Shown: positions 47,481 through 57,675, numbered from the stretch's first letter. The stretch is 64,000 bases of DNA from Streptomyces sp. NBC_01294 (GCF_035917235.1 NZ_CP108423.1:2483001-2547000), one strand, 5' to 3'. Translations and numbers: made by a program. Notes: generated by a model not told the origin, from the sequence alone.

Positions 47481-50264
47481 CTAGTTGGCGCCGAAGGTGA
47501 GAACCAGCTGCGGAGTGCCCTCCGCCGCCGTGGCCTCCGAGGACCAGATCCACAGCGGGTCGCTGCCCGAGCTCGTCAGGCCCATGCTGTAGCTGATGCC
47601 CAGCACCGTGGTGAGGGCGGCGGTGTCCAGCTCGACGCTGTGGATCGCCGAGCCGTCCGGCACGCCCGCGATGCTGCCGAGCGGGGCGGTGCCGAGGGCG
47701 GGCTTGGTGTTGAAGGTGGTGCTCGCACCGGTCCAGTTGCCGGTGACCGGGACCACGGACACGGTGTCGGCGGTGCCGGCACCCGCCTGCGTGCTGGTCT
47801 TGAACTGCAGCGAGGCGGACTTCAGGACCTGGCCGGCCGGGGCGGCCGGCAGGTCGAAGCGCAGGTACGACTGGTACAGCGAGCCGCTGCCGCGCACGGC
47901 GAGCGAGGTGGCCGTGCCGTAGGCGGTGCTCGGGGCGCCCTGGTTGATGTAGGTGTCCTCGGTCGTCTTGACCGAGGAGACCGTGTCGGTGGGGGCCTTG
48001 GCCAGGTCGAAGTGGTTCTTGACCTGGGCCTGGGTGAGCGCCGTCGGGTACACGGCCGTCTCGTCGATCTGACCGGCGAAGAAGTTGCTCGTCGGACGGG
48101 TCGGCCAGCTGGCGAGGTTGTCGCCACCGACGTGCCAGTAGCCCGCGAAGGCCTGGTTGCTGGCGGCGTTCAGCGTGCCCTTGTTCTGGCCGTCGACGTA
48201 CAGCGTGATGCCGCCGGGGCCCTGGGTGCCGACCACGTGGTGCCACTTGTTGTCGTTGTACGTCTCGAACAGGCCCGTGGAGACGGTCCTGGTCGAGCCG
48301 TTGTAGACGCCGAAGACCAGCCGACCGGTGTTGGTCATGTAGATGTGCCGGTCGTACGTGCCGCTGTTGCGCGTGGTGTTGTTGCCGAAGCCGATCAGCT
48401 TGCCGCCGCGCGTGGTGTTCGTCTTGAACCAGGTCTCGACGGTGAAGGTGTTGCCGACCGTCTGGCGGCGGTCACCGTGCACCTGCTGGCTGGTCCCGTT
48501 GAAGCCCATCGCCGTGCTGGTGCCGGAGACGGCGCCGGGGGTCTGGCGCAGGGCCGGGGCGTTGACCTGGATGCCGCTGGTGTTGCCACCGTTGGAGGAG
48601 TCGGCGACGTACGGGCTGACCGTGTCGTCGTAGCGCCAGTACAGCTGGGCGCCGTCCGCGCGGACCTGGTTCGGGTAGGACTGGACCGAGCTCGGGACCG
48701 TCACCGAGGAGACCGCCGACAGGGCGCTGGTGTTGCCCGCCGCGTCGGTCGCGGTCACCCGGTAGGTGTAGGTCTGGCCGGCCTTGACCGTGGTGTCGTT
48801 CCAGGAGGCCTGCGGGCGCTCCCACTCCAGCGAGCTCGCGGTGACCGTGGCGGCCGGCGTCGCCGAGCCGTTGCGGTAGATGCGGTACGTCAGCTTGCTG
48901 TCGTCCGCGTCGTAGCTGGTGCGCCAGCGGACCTGGACCTCGCCGGGCTTGACGCTCGCGGCGCTGGCCACCGGGGTGGTCGGGGCGCCGACGTCGCCGG
49001 TGGAGGCGAAGCGGGTCAGACCCTGCTGGGCCTTGCCGTTGATGAGGGTGAACTCACCGCCGACCCACATGTACTTGACGTCGTTCTTCTCGGCCACGGC
49101 CATGACGCGCGGGCCGATGCCCTCGCCGAGGCCGTCGTTGGCCGTGGGGTGCCAGCCGAGCTTGCCCGGGCCGCGCACGAAGCCGTCCACGGGCGCGGGG
49201 GCGGCGCCTTCGTGGTTGGTCGGCTGGGCCAGCAGGAAGTTCCGCTTGCCGTCGGGGAACTCGAGCTCGGTGGAGCAGTCGTGCGCGTGCGAGGAGCTGT
49301 AGAGCACGCCCTCGTACGGCAGGACGAACTGGGTCGCGCCGAGGCAGCGGTCGCGCCACTTCTCGCTGAAGTCGCTCAGGCGCAGGCCGATGCGGCCGTC
49401 GAAGACGCCGCCGCCCGAGCCCTCGTTGCCCGTGTAGAAGCCGCCGTTCTCGTCGGTCGAGATGTCCTTGACGACCGAGTTCGACGGGATGTTGGTGTAG
49501 GTCTTGGCGACCGCGCCCGTGGTGGCGTTGACCACGGCCAGGGCGTGGCTGTTGGAGCCGTTGACCGTGAAGAAGTCGCCGCCCAGCAGCACGTTCTTGC
49601 CGTCGGGGGTGACCTCGATCGCGCGGCCCGGCTCGTCGGCGTTGGCGACGAAGGGCTTGAGCGCACCGGAGGAGGCGTCCACGGCGGCGAACCGCTCGCG
49701 GGTCTGGCCCTCGACTGCGTAGAAGTCGCCGGCCGCGTACAGGGTGTCGTCGGTGACGGCGAGCGCCCGCACGGTGGCGGGGAAGCTCGGGTGGAACGAT
49801 GCCTTGGGGGTGCAGGTCGCGATGTCGATCGCCGCGACGCTGGAGACCGGGGTGCCGTTGACGGCACCGAAGGAGCCGCCCGCGTAGAGGGTCTTGTTGT
49901 CCTTCGAGACGACCAGCGCACGCACGGTCGCGGTGCCCTCGCCGATGGTGAAGGCGAGCTTGCACGAGGTGGGGTTACCCGTCGCCGCGTCGAGCGCGAC
50001 GAAGTTCACGGCTTCCTGTTCCGCGCCCGCGGTGCCCTCGGGCGGGCGGACGGCCGAGAAGGTACCGCCGGCGAAGACGGTGCCGTTCGTCTGGGCCATG
50101 GCCCAGACGATGCCGTCCGGCTGCCAGGTCGGCAGCTCGTCGGCGGTGAATGCCACTGGCGGCGTGATGGCCGACGCCTGAGGCATCAGCACGAAGCCTA
50201 TGCCGGTGCCGGCACCGGCCAGTGACAGAACGAGGGCGGCAGTCAGCCCTCTGGATCTACGCAT
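47481..50264 (-). CDS. Large secreted protein: propeller, FnIII, LamG and C-terminal carbohydrate-binding-like domain
   Basis: 927 residues with a signal peptide (about 1-32). Residues about 40-425 form propeller-type repeats (TVFAGGTFSAV, TLYAGGSFGAVNG, TLYAAGDFYAVEG, NVLLGGDFFTVNG); 430-525 is a fibronectin III-like domain; 540-745 a LamG/concanavalin-type fold (FNGTSQQVHGDR to IDETAVYPTALTQAQV); 755-925 a DNRLRE/CBM96-like domain (DTYINQGAPSTAYGTATSLAVRG). It is likely to bind extracellular polysaccharide or act as a surface adhesin. ATG 50264 follows CTGGGGGGC. Its place between the glycosyltransferases and the GDP-sugar genes suggests a partner of the surface polymer. Confidence 0.85.
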   Translation of the reverse strand: MRRSRGLTAALVLSLAGAGTGIGFVLMPQASAITPPVAFTADELPTWQPDGIVWAMAQTNGTVFAGGTFSAVRPPEGTAGAEQEAVNFVALDAATGNPTSCKLAFTIGEGTATVRALVVSKDNKTLYAGGSFGAVNGTPVSSVAAIDIATCTPKASFHPSFPATVRALAVTDDTLYAAGDFYAVEGQTRERFAAVDASSGALKPFVANADEPGRAIEVTPDGKNVLLGGDFFTVNGSNSHALAVVNATTGAVAKTYTNIPSNSVVKDISTDENGGFYTGNEGSGGGVFDGRIGLRLSDFSEKWRDRCLGATQFVLPYEGVLYSSSHAHDCSTELEFPDGKRNFLLAQPTNHEGAAPAPVDGFVRGPGKLGWHPTANDGLGEGIGPRVMAVAEKNDVKYMWVGGEFTLINGKAQQGLTRFASTGDVGAPTTPVASAASVKPGEVQVRWRTSYDADDSKLTYRIYRNGSATPAATVTASSLEWERPQASWNDTTVKAGQTYTYRVTATDAAGNTSALSAVSSVTVPSSVQSYPNQVRADGAQLYWRYDDTVSPYVADSSNGGNTSGIQVNAPALRQTPGAVSGTSTAMGFNGTSQQVHGDRRQTVGNTFTVETWFKTNTTRGGKLIGFGNNTTRNSGTYDRHIYMTNTGRLVFGVYNGSTRTVSTGLFETYNDNKWHHVVGTQGPGGITLYVDGQNKGTLNAASNQAFAGYWHVGGDNLASWPTRPTSNFFAGQIDETAVYPTALTQAQVKNHFDLAKAPTDTVSSVKTTEDTYINQGAPSTAYGTATSLAVRGSGSLYQSYLRFDLPAAPAGQVLKSASLQFKTSTQAGAGTADTVSVVPVTGNWTGASTTFNTKPALGTAPLGSIAGVPDGSAIHSVELDTAALTTVLGISYSMGLTSSGSDPLWIWSSEATAAEGTPQLVLTFGAN

Positions 50265-50511
50265 GAGCCCCCCAGGGCAATCGCCCGGTTTGATGGCTGG
50301 AACTATCCGAACAGCCATATGTACTGGCGCAGACTAGGGCTCACGCGAGGGCCCGGTCACCTCACTTGACCCATTGCATACCAACTTGGAATCAACAGGG
50401 TTCAGCATGGAGGGTGCACTACGGACATACGGCAGGTTTACCCCGGCCACACCATCGCAGAGCTGCGGAGTATGGCCGGAACACAGCAAACCGTAGGGGA
50501 AATATAAGGCC

Positions 50512-51525
50512 TCAGCGGTCGATGCGGACCGTCACGCCCGCCAGTTGGTCCTCGACCTGACGGATGTCGGCGTCGACCATGATCTGCGCCAGCTCCGCCA
50601 CCAGGACCGACGGCTTCCAGCCAAGCAGGTCGTGGGCCTTCGAAGCGTCGCCGATGAGGGCGTCGACCTCGCTGGGGCGCTCGTACTTCGGGTCGTAGCG
50701 CACGTGCTCGGTCCAGTCGAGACCGGCGTGCGTGAAGGAGGACTCGACGAACTCGCGGACGGTCGCGGCCACGCCGGTGGCGACGACGTAGTCGGTGGGC
50801 TCGTCCTGCTGGAGCATCCGCCACATGGCGTCCACGTACTCGGGGGCGTAGCCCCAGTCGCGCACCGCGTCGAGGTTGCCGAGGTAGAGGTGGTCCTGGA
50901 GGCCGGCCTTGATGCGGGCGACCGCGCGGGTGATCTTGCGGGTCACGAAGGTCTCGCCGCGGCGCGGGGACTCGTGGTTGAAGAGGATCCCGTTGACGGC
51001 GAACATGTCGTACGCCTCGCGGTAGTTCACCGTGGTCCAGTACGCGAAGACCTTCGCGGCGCCGTACGGGCTGCGCGGGTGGAACGGGGTGCCCTCGTTC
51101 TGCGGGGGCGGGGTGGCGCCGAACATCTCGGAGGACGAGGCCTGGTAGATGCGGGTGTCGACACCGCTGGCCCGGATCGCCTCCAGCAGCCGCAGCGCGC
51201 CGAGGCCGGTCACGTCGCCCGTGTAGAGGGGGGCGTCGAAGGAGACGCGGACGTGGGACTGGGCGCCGAGGTTGTAGACCTCGTCGGGGCGTATGTCGCG
51301 GAGCAGGTTCACCAGCGCGACGCCGTCGGAGAGGTCGGCGTGGTGCAGCACGAAGGACCGGTTGGCCGTGTGCGGGTCCTGGTAGATGTGGTCGACCCGC
51401 TCCGTGTTGAAGCTGGACGACCGCCGCACCAGCCCGTGCACCGTGTATCCCTTGGAGAGAAGCAGTTCGGCGAGGTACGAGCCGTCCTGTCCGGTGACGC
51501 CGGTGATCAGTGCGGTCTTGCCCAT
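50512..51525 (-). CDS. gmd: GDP-mannose 4,6-dehydratase
   Basis: Converts GDP-mannose to GDP-4-keto-6-deoxymannose. 337 residues with the Rossmann motif [28 protein letters not shown], the YxxxK pair in [12 protein letters not shown], and [20 protein letters not shown] at 51525 has GGGGGA. It is divergent from the GDP-fucose synthase gene, which uses its product. Confidence 0.96.
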   Translation of the reverse strand: MGKTALITGVTGQDGSYLAELLLSKGYTVHGLVRRSSSFNTERVDHIYQDPHTANRSFVLHHADLSDGVALVNLLRDIRPDEVYNLGAQSHVRVSFDAPLYTGDVTGLGALRLLEAIRASGVDTRIYQASSSEMFGATPPPQNEGTPFHPRSPYGAAKVFAYWTTVNYREAYDMFAVNGILFNHESPRRGETFVTRKITRAVARIKAGLQDHLYLGNLDAVRDWGYAPEYVDAMWRMLQQDEPTDYVVATGVAATVREFVESSFTHAGLDWTEHVRYDPKYERPSEVDALIGDASKAHDLLGWKPSVLVAELAQIMVDADIRQVEDQLAGVTVRIDR

Positions 51526-51809
51526 ACGGTCCCCCTGGGGATGGTTTCGGTCAGTTGTGATGAGCGGGGCGCCCCACCCGATCGAGGTCCCGGCAGGCAG
51601 ACGGCCCGGCGCACCGGCCGGAACCGGGGACTGGATGGGTACCGTACACGCCCGGTCCCACCGCCTTTGCGGCGGATTCCTCCACAGGCCCCGCACACGA
51701 CACGCACAGCCCCTCCACCCGCGCCCGCGCGGGAGCCCGGCAGCGGGTCCGGGCTCGCGGGCCCGGACCACTGCGACCCCCGCGGGAGCGGACTGGCATC
51801 ATCGGCGGT

Positions 51810-52754
51810 ATGACAAGTTCGCTGCCGCTCCTGCCCCCGAACGCCCGCGTCTTCGTCGCGGGCCACCGCGGCCTCGTGGGGTCCGCGGTCGCCCGGCGGC
51901 TGACCGCCGACGGCCACGAGGTGCTCACCCGGGGCCGTGCCGACCTCGACCTGCGCGACGCCGCCGCGACGGGCGCGTACCTCAAGGACGTCCGCCCGGA
52001 CGCCGTCGTGCTGGCCGCCGCCAAGGTCGGCGGGATCATGGCCAACAGCACCTACCCGGTGCAGTTCCTCGAGGAGAACCTGCAGATCCAGCTCAGCGTG
52101 ATCGGCGGCGCCCACGCCGCCGGCGTGGGCCGGCTGCTGTTCCTCGGGTCGTCCTGCATCTACCCGAAGCTGGCCCCGCAGCCCATCCGCGAGGACGCGC
52201 TGCTGACCGGCCCGCTGGAGCCGACCAACGAGGCCTACGCCCTCGCGAAGATCGCCGGCATCGTCCAGGTCCAGTCGTACCGCAAGCAGTACGGGGCCTC
52301 GTACATCTCGGCCATGCCGACGAACCTCTACGGCCCGGGCGACAACTTCGACCTGGAGTCCTCGCACGTCCTGCCCGCGCTCATCCGGCGCTTCCACGAG
52401 GCCGCCGCCGAGGGCCGCGACGAGGTCACCCTGTGGGGCTCGGGCACACCGCGCCGGGAGTTCCTGCACGTGGACGACCTGGCCGCCGCCTGCGCCGTGC
52501 TGCTGTCCGACTACGACGGCGACGAGCCCGTCAACATCGGCTGCGGCGAGGACCTGACGATCAGGGAGCTGGCGGAGACGGTCGCCGAGGTGACCGGCTT
52601 CCGGGGCCGCCTGGCCTGGGACACCTCCAAGCCGGACGGGACCCCGCGCAAGCTGCTGGACGTCGGCCGCCTGACCTCGCTCGGCTGGAAGCCCGGCATC
52701 CCGCTGCGGGACGGCATCGCCTCCACGTACAAGTGGTGGCGCGAGCAGAGCTGA
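51810..52754 (+). CDS. fcl: GDP-L-fucose synthase
   Basis: Epimerises and reduces GDP-4-keto-6-deoxymannose to GDP-L-fucose with NADPH. 314 residues: GHRGLVGSAV at the start, LAAAKVGGIMANS, LGSSCIYPK, YxxxK in NEAYALAKIAG, MPTNLYGPGDNFD. With gmd it predicts GDP-fucose supply for the polymer. It converges on the sugar transferase gene, 20 bases apart. Confidence 0.95.
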   Translation: MTSSLPLLPPNARVFVAGHRGLVGSAVARRLTADGHEVLTRGRADLDLRDAAATGAYLKDVRPDAVVLAAAKVGGIMANSTYPVQFLEENLQIQLSVIGGAHAAGVGRLLFLGSSCIYPKLAPQPIREDALLTGPLEPTNEAYALAKIAGIVQVQSYRKQYGASYISAMPTNLYGPGDNFDLESSHVLPALIRRFHEAAAEGRDEVTLWGSGTPRREFLHVDDLAAACAVLLSDYDGDEPVNIGCGEDLTIRELAETVAEVTGFRGRLAWDTSKPDGTPRKLLDVGRLTSLGWKPGIPLRDGIASTYKWWREQS

Positions 52755-52774
52755 TCGCACAGGCGGCCTCGGCC

Positions 52775-54250
52775 TCAGTACGCTCCGCGACCGTCGACGA
52801 CGGCGCGGAGCGTGCGGCCCATGACGTCGACGTCACTGGTGAAGGACCAGTTGTCGACGTACTGCAGGTCAAGCTGAATCGTTTCATCCCAGGACAGGTC
52901 GGACCTTCCGCTGATCTGCCACAGCCCCGTCATCCCGGGCCGCACGGTGAGCCGGCGCAGCTCGACCTCGTCGTACTGCGCCACCTCCTCCGGCAGCGGC
53001 GGACGCGGGCCGACCAGCGACATGTCGCCGGTCAGTACGTTGACCAGCTGCGGCAGTTCGTCCAGCGAGGTGCGGCGCAGGAGCCGGCCCACCCGGGTCA
53101 CCCGGGGGTCGCGGCGCATCTTGAACATCAGGCCGTCGTTCTCGTTGGCCCCGGACAGCTCGGCCTTGAGGGCCTCGGCGTCCACGACCATGGTGCGGAA
53201 CTTCCACATGACGAACGGGACGCCGTCGCGGCCGATGCGCTGCTGGCGGTAGAAGGCCGGGCCGCGCGAGCCGAAGCGGATGGCCAGGACGATCCCGAGG
53301 AAGAGCGGGGAGAGCACCAGCAGTCCGGCCGCGGCTCCCGCCCGGTCCAGGGCCGACTTGAGCACGGTCTGCACGCCGCGGCTGACCGGCGGCGCGACCC
53401 GCAGCACGGCGAGTCCGCCGGCGGACAGGGTCTCCAGCCGCTTGACGGAGACCTCCACCAGGCCGGGGAAGACGGCGAGTTCCAGTCCGGCGTCGTGCAG
53501 CGCCCAGGCGACCCGGCGCAGCCGCTCCCCCGTGATCCGCACGCCGGGGGCGACGAGCACCAGGTCGGCATGGTGGCTGCGGACGGCGCCGAGCACCGCC
53601 GCGGCGTCGCCGCCCGCGGCTTCGGGGGCCGCCGCGTCGAGCCGGGCCGCCACGGGCACCCCGCTGACGACCGACCCGCCGCCGACCGGGACCACGCCGA
53701 CGACCACGTACGGGTGGTCGGTACGGGCGGCAAGGTGCGCGATGACGTCCTCGGCCGCGTCGGGCTCGCCTATGACGAGCACCCGGCTGACGGCCTGGGC
53801 CTCGCGGCGGGCGGCCGAGAGGTGGCGGTAGGTCAGTTTGTGGCAGGCGACGGTGATGAGCAGAGCGGGCAGCAGGGCCCCCAGAGCGGCCAGCCGCGGG
53901 GTGGCCTCCTCGGTGACCACGCGGGCCACGGCGAGCACGCCGATGAGAATCAGCCAGTCGTGGACGACCGGTAGCACACCGCGGGACTCACCGAGCACCC
54001 GGGGCGAGTATCGCCGGCGCAGCGCCTGCACCCCGGTCCACGCCACGGCGGCGGCCAGGGCGCAGTAGAGGGGCCGGACCTGCTGCGCCGCGTCGAAGAC
54101 GAGCCCTACGGGAAGGGCCGCGCCGAAGAAGTCGGCGGCGACTGCGGCCGGGCGGTACCAGCGGGCCTTGTCCCCGAGGCGTCGCGCGGGCACGACCGAC
54201 TCCTGGGCCGCTCTGGCCACTCTTTGCGCAGGAAAATGGACATGCCTCAT
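52775..54250 (-). CDS. Exopolysaccharide initiating sugar-phosphate transferase (WcaJ/WbaP-like)
   Basis: 491-residue membrane enzyme that loads the first sugar-1-phosphate on undecaprenyl phosphate. N-terminal part with four helices and a CoA-binding-like domain (VSRVLVIGEPDAAEDVIAHL); C-terminal catalytic domain with KSALDRAGAAAGLLVLSPLFL, FYRQQRIGRDGVPFVMWKFRTM and DELPQLVNVLTGDMSLVGPRP. ATG at 54250 has CAGGGGGG; a frame-open extension to 54403 is rejected. Start of the polymer pathway; expected to use UDP-glucose or a related donor. Confidence 0.92.
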   Translation of the reverse strand: MRHVHFPAQRVARAAQESVVPARRLGDKARWYRPAAVAADFFGAALPVGLVFDAAQQVRPLYCALAAAVAWTGVQALRRRYSPRVLGESRGVLPVVHDWLILIGVLAVARVVTEEATPRLAALGALLPALLITVACHKLTYRHLSAARREAQAVSRVLVIGEPDAAEDVIAHLAARTDHPYVVVGVVPVGGGSVVSGVPVAARLDAAAPEAAGGDAAAVLGAVRSHHADLVLVAPGVRITGERLRRVAWALHDAGLELAVFPGLVEVSVKRLETLSAGGLAVLRVAPPVSRGVQTVLKSALDRAGAAAGLLVLSPLFLGIVLAIRFGSRGPAFYRQQRIGRDGVPFVMWKFRTMVVDAEALKAELSGANENDGLMFKMRRDPRVTRVGRLLRRTSLDELPQLVNVLTGDMSLVGPRPPLPEEVAQYDEVELRRLTVRPGMTGLWQISGRSDLSWDETIQLDLQYVDNWSFTSDVDVMGRTLRAVVDGRGAY

Positions 54251-54632
54251 GGGCCCCCCTGGCACGTGGTCTATGACAGTGGCGGGTGTCCATGGCTTCC
54301 CCTGGCAACGAACATCTGCCGCACCGGGAAACAGTACGACAAACACCCGTACGGTAAATGCCGTTTGGGTCAACGCAGCCTCTTGTTGCCCAAGTGTTAG
54401 CAACCGGTATCAGCCGTTCCGAATGCCGGACGCCTTCTCAGGCATACGAAGGTGAATGGTTCGGATACCGGATACGTATCTTCGGACAACGAACCGTTTC
54501 CGGCCAACCTTTTGACGCGACCCTGACATCTCCCTCTGCAAGTGGCACTCTTCGACCGTTCATCGCACCAGCCCTGTTCTGCCCGGAGGCCCACCCAGCC
54601 ATCCGGAACCCCCCTTGCAGAAGGAGTCTGCG
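54251..54632. other. Divergent promoter region between sugar transferase and protease genes
   Basis: 382 bases with no credible gene, less GC-rich than its surroundings (for example 54445-54530). It must hold promoters for both neighbours; no operator could be assigned. Confidence 0.5.
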
Positions 54633-56900
54633 TTGAGGTCCACCCCCCAGAGGCGTGCCACCGCGGCCGGCGCTCTCGTTGCCGCGGCAGCCCTGCTCGC
54701 CGTAGGCATACAGACCGGCACCGCCACCGCCGACGCCACCGCGTCACAGGCACCCAAGGCCGTCCAGTCCAACCCGGGCGCGGCCAATCGCGTACTCAGC
54801 GCTTCGGAGCGTGCGACGCTCCTCGCCGAGGCCAACTCGACCACCGCGCAGGCCGCCAAGGCCCTCGGCCTCGGCAGTGGCGAGAAGCTCGTCGTCCGCG
54901 ACGTGGTCAAGGACGCGGACGGCACCACGCACACCACCTACGAGCGCACCTACGACGGACTCCCGGTGCTCGGCGGTGACCTCACCGTCCACGCCAAGGA
55001 CGGCGTCACCAAGAGCGTGACCAAGGCGACCCAGCACGAGATCAAGGTCGCGGACACCAACGCCACCGTCACCCCTGCGGCCGCCGAGAGCCAGGCCGTC
55101 TCGGCCGCCGGCGCCGAGGGCTCCAAGGAGGCCAAGGCCTCCAAGGGCGCCCGCAAGGTGATCTGGGCGGCCGAAGGCGCTCCGGTCCTCGCGTTCGAGA
55201 CCGTCGTCGGCGGACTCCAGCACGACGGCACGCCGAACGAGCTGCACGTGGTGACCAACGCCAAGACCGGCGCCAAGATCACCGAGTGGCAGGCCGTCGA
55301 GACCGGCACCGGCAACACGATGTACAGCGGCCAGGTGACGCTCGGGACCTCGCAGTCGGGCAGCAACTTCACCCTGACCGACGCGGCCCGCGGCGCCCAC
55401 AAGACGTACAACCTGAACCGCGGCACGTCCGGCACCGGCACGCTCTTCTCCGGCCCGGACGACATCTGGGGCAACAACCTGCCGTCCAACCTGGAGACGG
55501 CCGGCGCCGACGCGCACTACGGCGCCGCGGTCACGTGGGACTACTACAAGAACGTGCACGGCCGCAACGGCCTGCGCAACGACGGCGTGGCCCCGTACAG
55601 CCGGGTCCACTACGGCAACAACTACGTGAACGCGTTCTGGCAGGACTCCTGCTTCTGCATGACGTACGGCGACGGTGACGGCAACGCCAAGCCGCTCACC
55701 TCCACCGACGTGGCCGCGCACGAGATGACCCACGGCCTCACCTCGGTCACCGGCAACATGACCTACTCGGGTGAGCCCGGCGGTCTGAACGAGGCGACCT
55801 CCGACATCTTCGCGGCGGCCGTCGAGTTCTACGCCAACAACCCGCAGGACGTCGGCGACTACCTGGTCGGCGAGAAGATCGACATCCGCGGCAACGGCAC
55901 CCCGCTGCGCTACATGGACAAGCCCAGCAAGGACGGCTCGTCCAAGGACGCCTGGTACTCGGGCATCGGCTCCATCGACGTCCACTACTCCTCGGGTCCG
56001 GCCAACCACTGGTACTACCTGGCCTCCGAGGGCTCGGGCGCCAAGGTCGTCAACGGCGTGAGCTACGACTCGCCGACCTCCGACGGCCTGCCGGTCACCG
56101 CGATCGGCCGCGACGCCGCCTCGAAGATCTGGTTCCGCGCGCTGACCACCGGTCTGTTCAAGTCGAACACCAACTACGCGGCTGCGCGTACGGCCACCCT
56201 GCAGGCCGCCGCCGACCTGTACGGTGCCGGCTCGGTGACCTACAACAACGCGGCCAACGCCTGGGCGGGCATCAACGTCGGCCCGCGCATCGTGAACGGC
56301 GTCTCGGTCACCAGCCCGGGCAACCAGAACACCGTCACGGGCAGCGCCGTCAGCCTCCAGATCCAGGCCAGCAGCACCAACCCCGGTGCGCTGACCTACT
56401 CGGCGACCGGCCTGCCGGCCGGGCTGTCGATCAACGCCTCGACCGGTCTGATCTCCGGTACGGCCTCCACCGCGGGCACGTCCAACGTGACCGTGACGGT
56501 GCGGGACGCACAGAACCAGACGGGCACCGCGTCGTTCACCTGGACGGTCGGCACCACGCAGCAGACCGTCTTCGAGAACACCAACGACTACGCGATCGCG
56601 GACAACGCGACCGTCGAGTCCCCGGTCACCGTGAACCGCACGGGCAACGCCTCGAGCGCCCTCAAGGTGGACGTGAACATCCAGCACACCTACGTCGGTG
56701 ACCTCAGGGTCGACCTGGTCGCCCCCGACGGCACCGTCTACAACCTGCGCAACCGCACCGGCGGCAGCGCGGACAACATCGTCCAGTCCTTCACCGTGAA
56801 CGCCTCCTCCGAGGTCGCGGCGGGCGTCTGGAAGCTCCGTGTCGCGGACCTCGCGAGCCTCGACACCGGCAAGATCGACAGCTGGAAGCTCACCTTCTGA
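54633..56900 (+). CDS. Secreted M4 (thermolysin-type) metalloprotease with P domain
   Basis: 755 residues, TTG start at 54633 with GAAGGAG upstream. Signal peptide (about 1-33), FTP/PepSY propeptide (to about 215), catalytic domain with HExxH (H363-E364-M-T-H367) and the third zinc ligand in GGLNEATSDI (about 387), the PANHWYYL region, then a He_PIG-type Ig domain (about 555-635) and a C-terminal proprotein convertase P domain (from FENTNDYAIADNATVESP). Extracellular degradation of proteins is the likely role. Confidence 0.94.
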   Translation: MRSTPQRRATAAGALVAAAALLAVGIQTGTATADATASQAPKAVQSNPGAANRVLSASERATLLAEANSTTAQAAKALGLGSGEKLVVRDVVKDADGTTHTTYERTYDGLPVLGGDLTVHAKDGVTKSVTKATQHEIKVADTNATVTPAAAESQAVSAAGAEGSKEAKASKGARKVIWAAEGAPVLAFETVVGGLQHDGTPNELHVVTNAKTGAKITEWQAVETGTGNTMYSGQVTLGTSQSGSNFTLTDAARGAHKTYNLNRGTSGTGTLFSGPDDIWGNNLPSNLETAGADAHYGAAVTWDYYKNVHGRNGLRNDGVAPYSRVHYGNNYVNAFWQDSCFCMTYGDGDGNAKPLTSTDVAAHEMTHGLTSVTGNMTYSGEPGGLNEATSDIFAAAVEFYANNPQDVGDYLVGEKIDIRGNGTPLRYMDKPSKDGSSKDAWYSGIGSIDVHYSSGPANHWYYLASEGSGAKVVNGVSYDSPTSDGLPVTAIGRDAASKIWFRALTTGLFKSNTNYAAARTATLQAAADLYGAGSVTYNNAANAWAGINVGPRIVNGVSVTSPGNQNTVTGSAVSLQIQASSTNPGALTYSATGLPAGLSINASTGLISGTASTAGTSNVTVTVRDAQNQTGTASFTWTVGTTQQTVFENTNDYAIADNATVESPVTVNRTGNASSALKVDVNIQHTYVGDLRVDLVAPDGTVYNLRNRTGGSADNIVQSFTVNASSEVAAGVWKLRVADLASLDTGKIDSWKLTF

Positions 56901-56945
56901 CCCCAACCGGGGCAGCGTGAGCGACAGCTGAACAGATAGATCACG

Positions 56946-56979
56946 GGGCCGCCCGGGAGGAAACCTCCCCGGGCGGCCC
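56946..56979 (+). terminator. Terminator after the M4 protease gene
   Basis: 15-bp GC stem GGGCCGCCCGGGAGG with its complement, one bulged base and a three-base loop. Confidence 0.7.
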
Positions 56980-57042
56980 TGTTCCATGGGCTCCGCCCGG
57001 CGGGACGGGCCGGGGCCGGTCCCGCGTCAGGAGACGGCCGGG

Positions 57043-57675
57043 TCAGCCGATGGCGCGGAAGACGAGGGAGAGGAAGTCCTCCTCTTCCACCGCCTCTTCG
57101 GCGTCCGCGTCCTCACGGCCCTGCCAGTCACCGCGGCCCTGGTCCGAGTCGGCCTGGTCGTCGCCGGTCTGGTCGTCGCCGGTCTGGTCACCGCGGCCCT
57201 GGTCCCAGTCGCCCTGGTCGTCGCCGGTCTGGTCGTCACCGCCCTGGTCACCGCGGCCCTGGTCACCGCCGCTGTCCCAGTCGCCGCGGCCGTCGTTGCC
57301 GCCGTCGCCGCCGTCGCCGCCGGTCCGATTGAAGCGGACCGAGACGACCTCCAGGCCGTCGGCCCGCTCGCCCGGCTTCAGCACCTTCTCCGCCGCACCG
57401 GTGCAGCTGCGGTTGTCGAAGAGCAGCGCCCGCGACCTCGTCGCGTTGCGCACCTCCACGGCGGGCTCGTCCCGGGAGGTGCCCGTCAGCAGGTAGCAGG
57501 TGTCGCTGTCCGAGGGCCTGATCCGGCCGCTGCGCTCGGAGCCGGACTCGTCGAGGTACTCGTAGTACAGCGAGCCGAGGGCGCGATCGCCGGTGTCGGC
57601 CAGCGACGGCCCGGCGGTGGGCAGGACGAGCGCGAGAGCGCCGGCCAGCACGGCGGCGGTGGTGCGAAGACGCAT
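57043..57675 (-). CDS. Secreted protein with an Asp/Gly/Gln-rich repeat tail
   Basis: 210 residues: signal peptide (1-26), a globular domain with a possible disulfide (DTCYLLTG, NRSCTGAAEKVL), then from about residue 117 a repetitive GGDGGDGG and GDDQTGDDQ / GDWDQGRGDQ region, and a hydrophobic FLSLVFRAIG end. The tail is strongly acidic and could bind calcium, by analogy with other DG-rich repeats. Family not recognised. Confidence 0.72.
   Translation of the reverse strand: MRLRTTAAVLAGALALVLPTAGPSLADTGDRALGSLYYEYLDESGSERSGRIRPSDSDTCYLLTGTSRDEPAVEVRNATRSRALLFDNRSCTGAAEKVLKPGERADGLEVVSVRFNRTGGDGGDGGNDGRGDWDSGGDQGRGDQGGDDQTGDDQGDWDQGRGDQTGDDQTGDDQADSDQGRGDWQGREDADAEEAVEEEDFLSLVFRAIG

Noticed and set aside
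47475..50225. 916-codon frame on the plus strand across the propeller/LamG gene
   Set aside because: Antisense to a gene with a signal peptide and clear domains; its translation is Val/Arg/Gly/Asp-rich with no recognisable motif, as is usual for high-GC shadows.
54744..56987. 747-codon minus-strand frame across the M4 protease
   Set aside because: Shadow with no motifs; it covers a complete metalloprotease.
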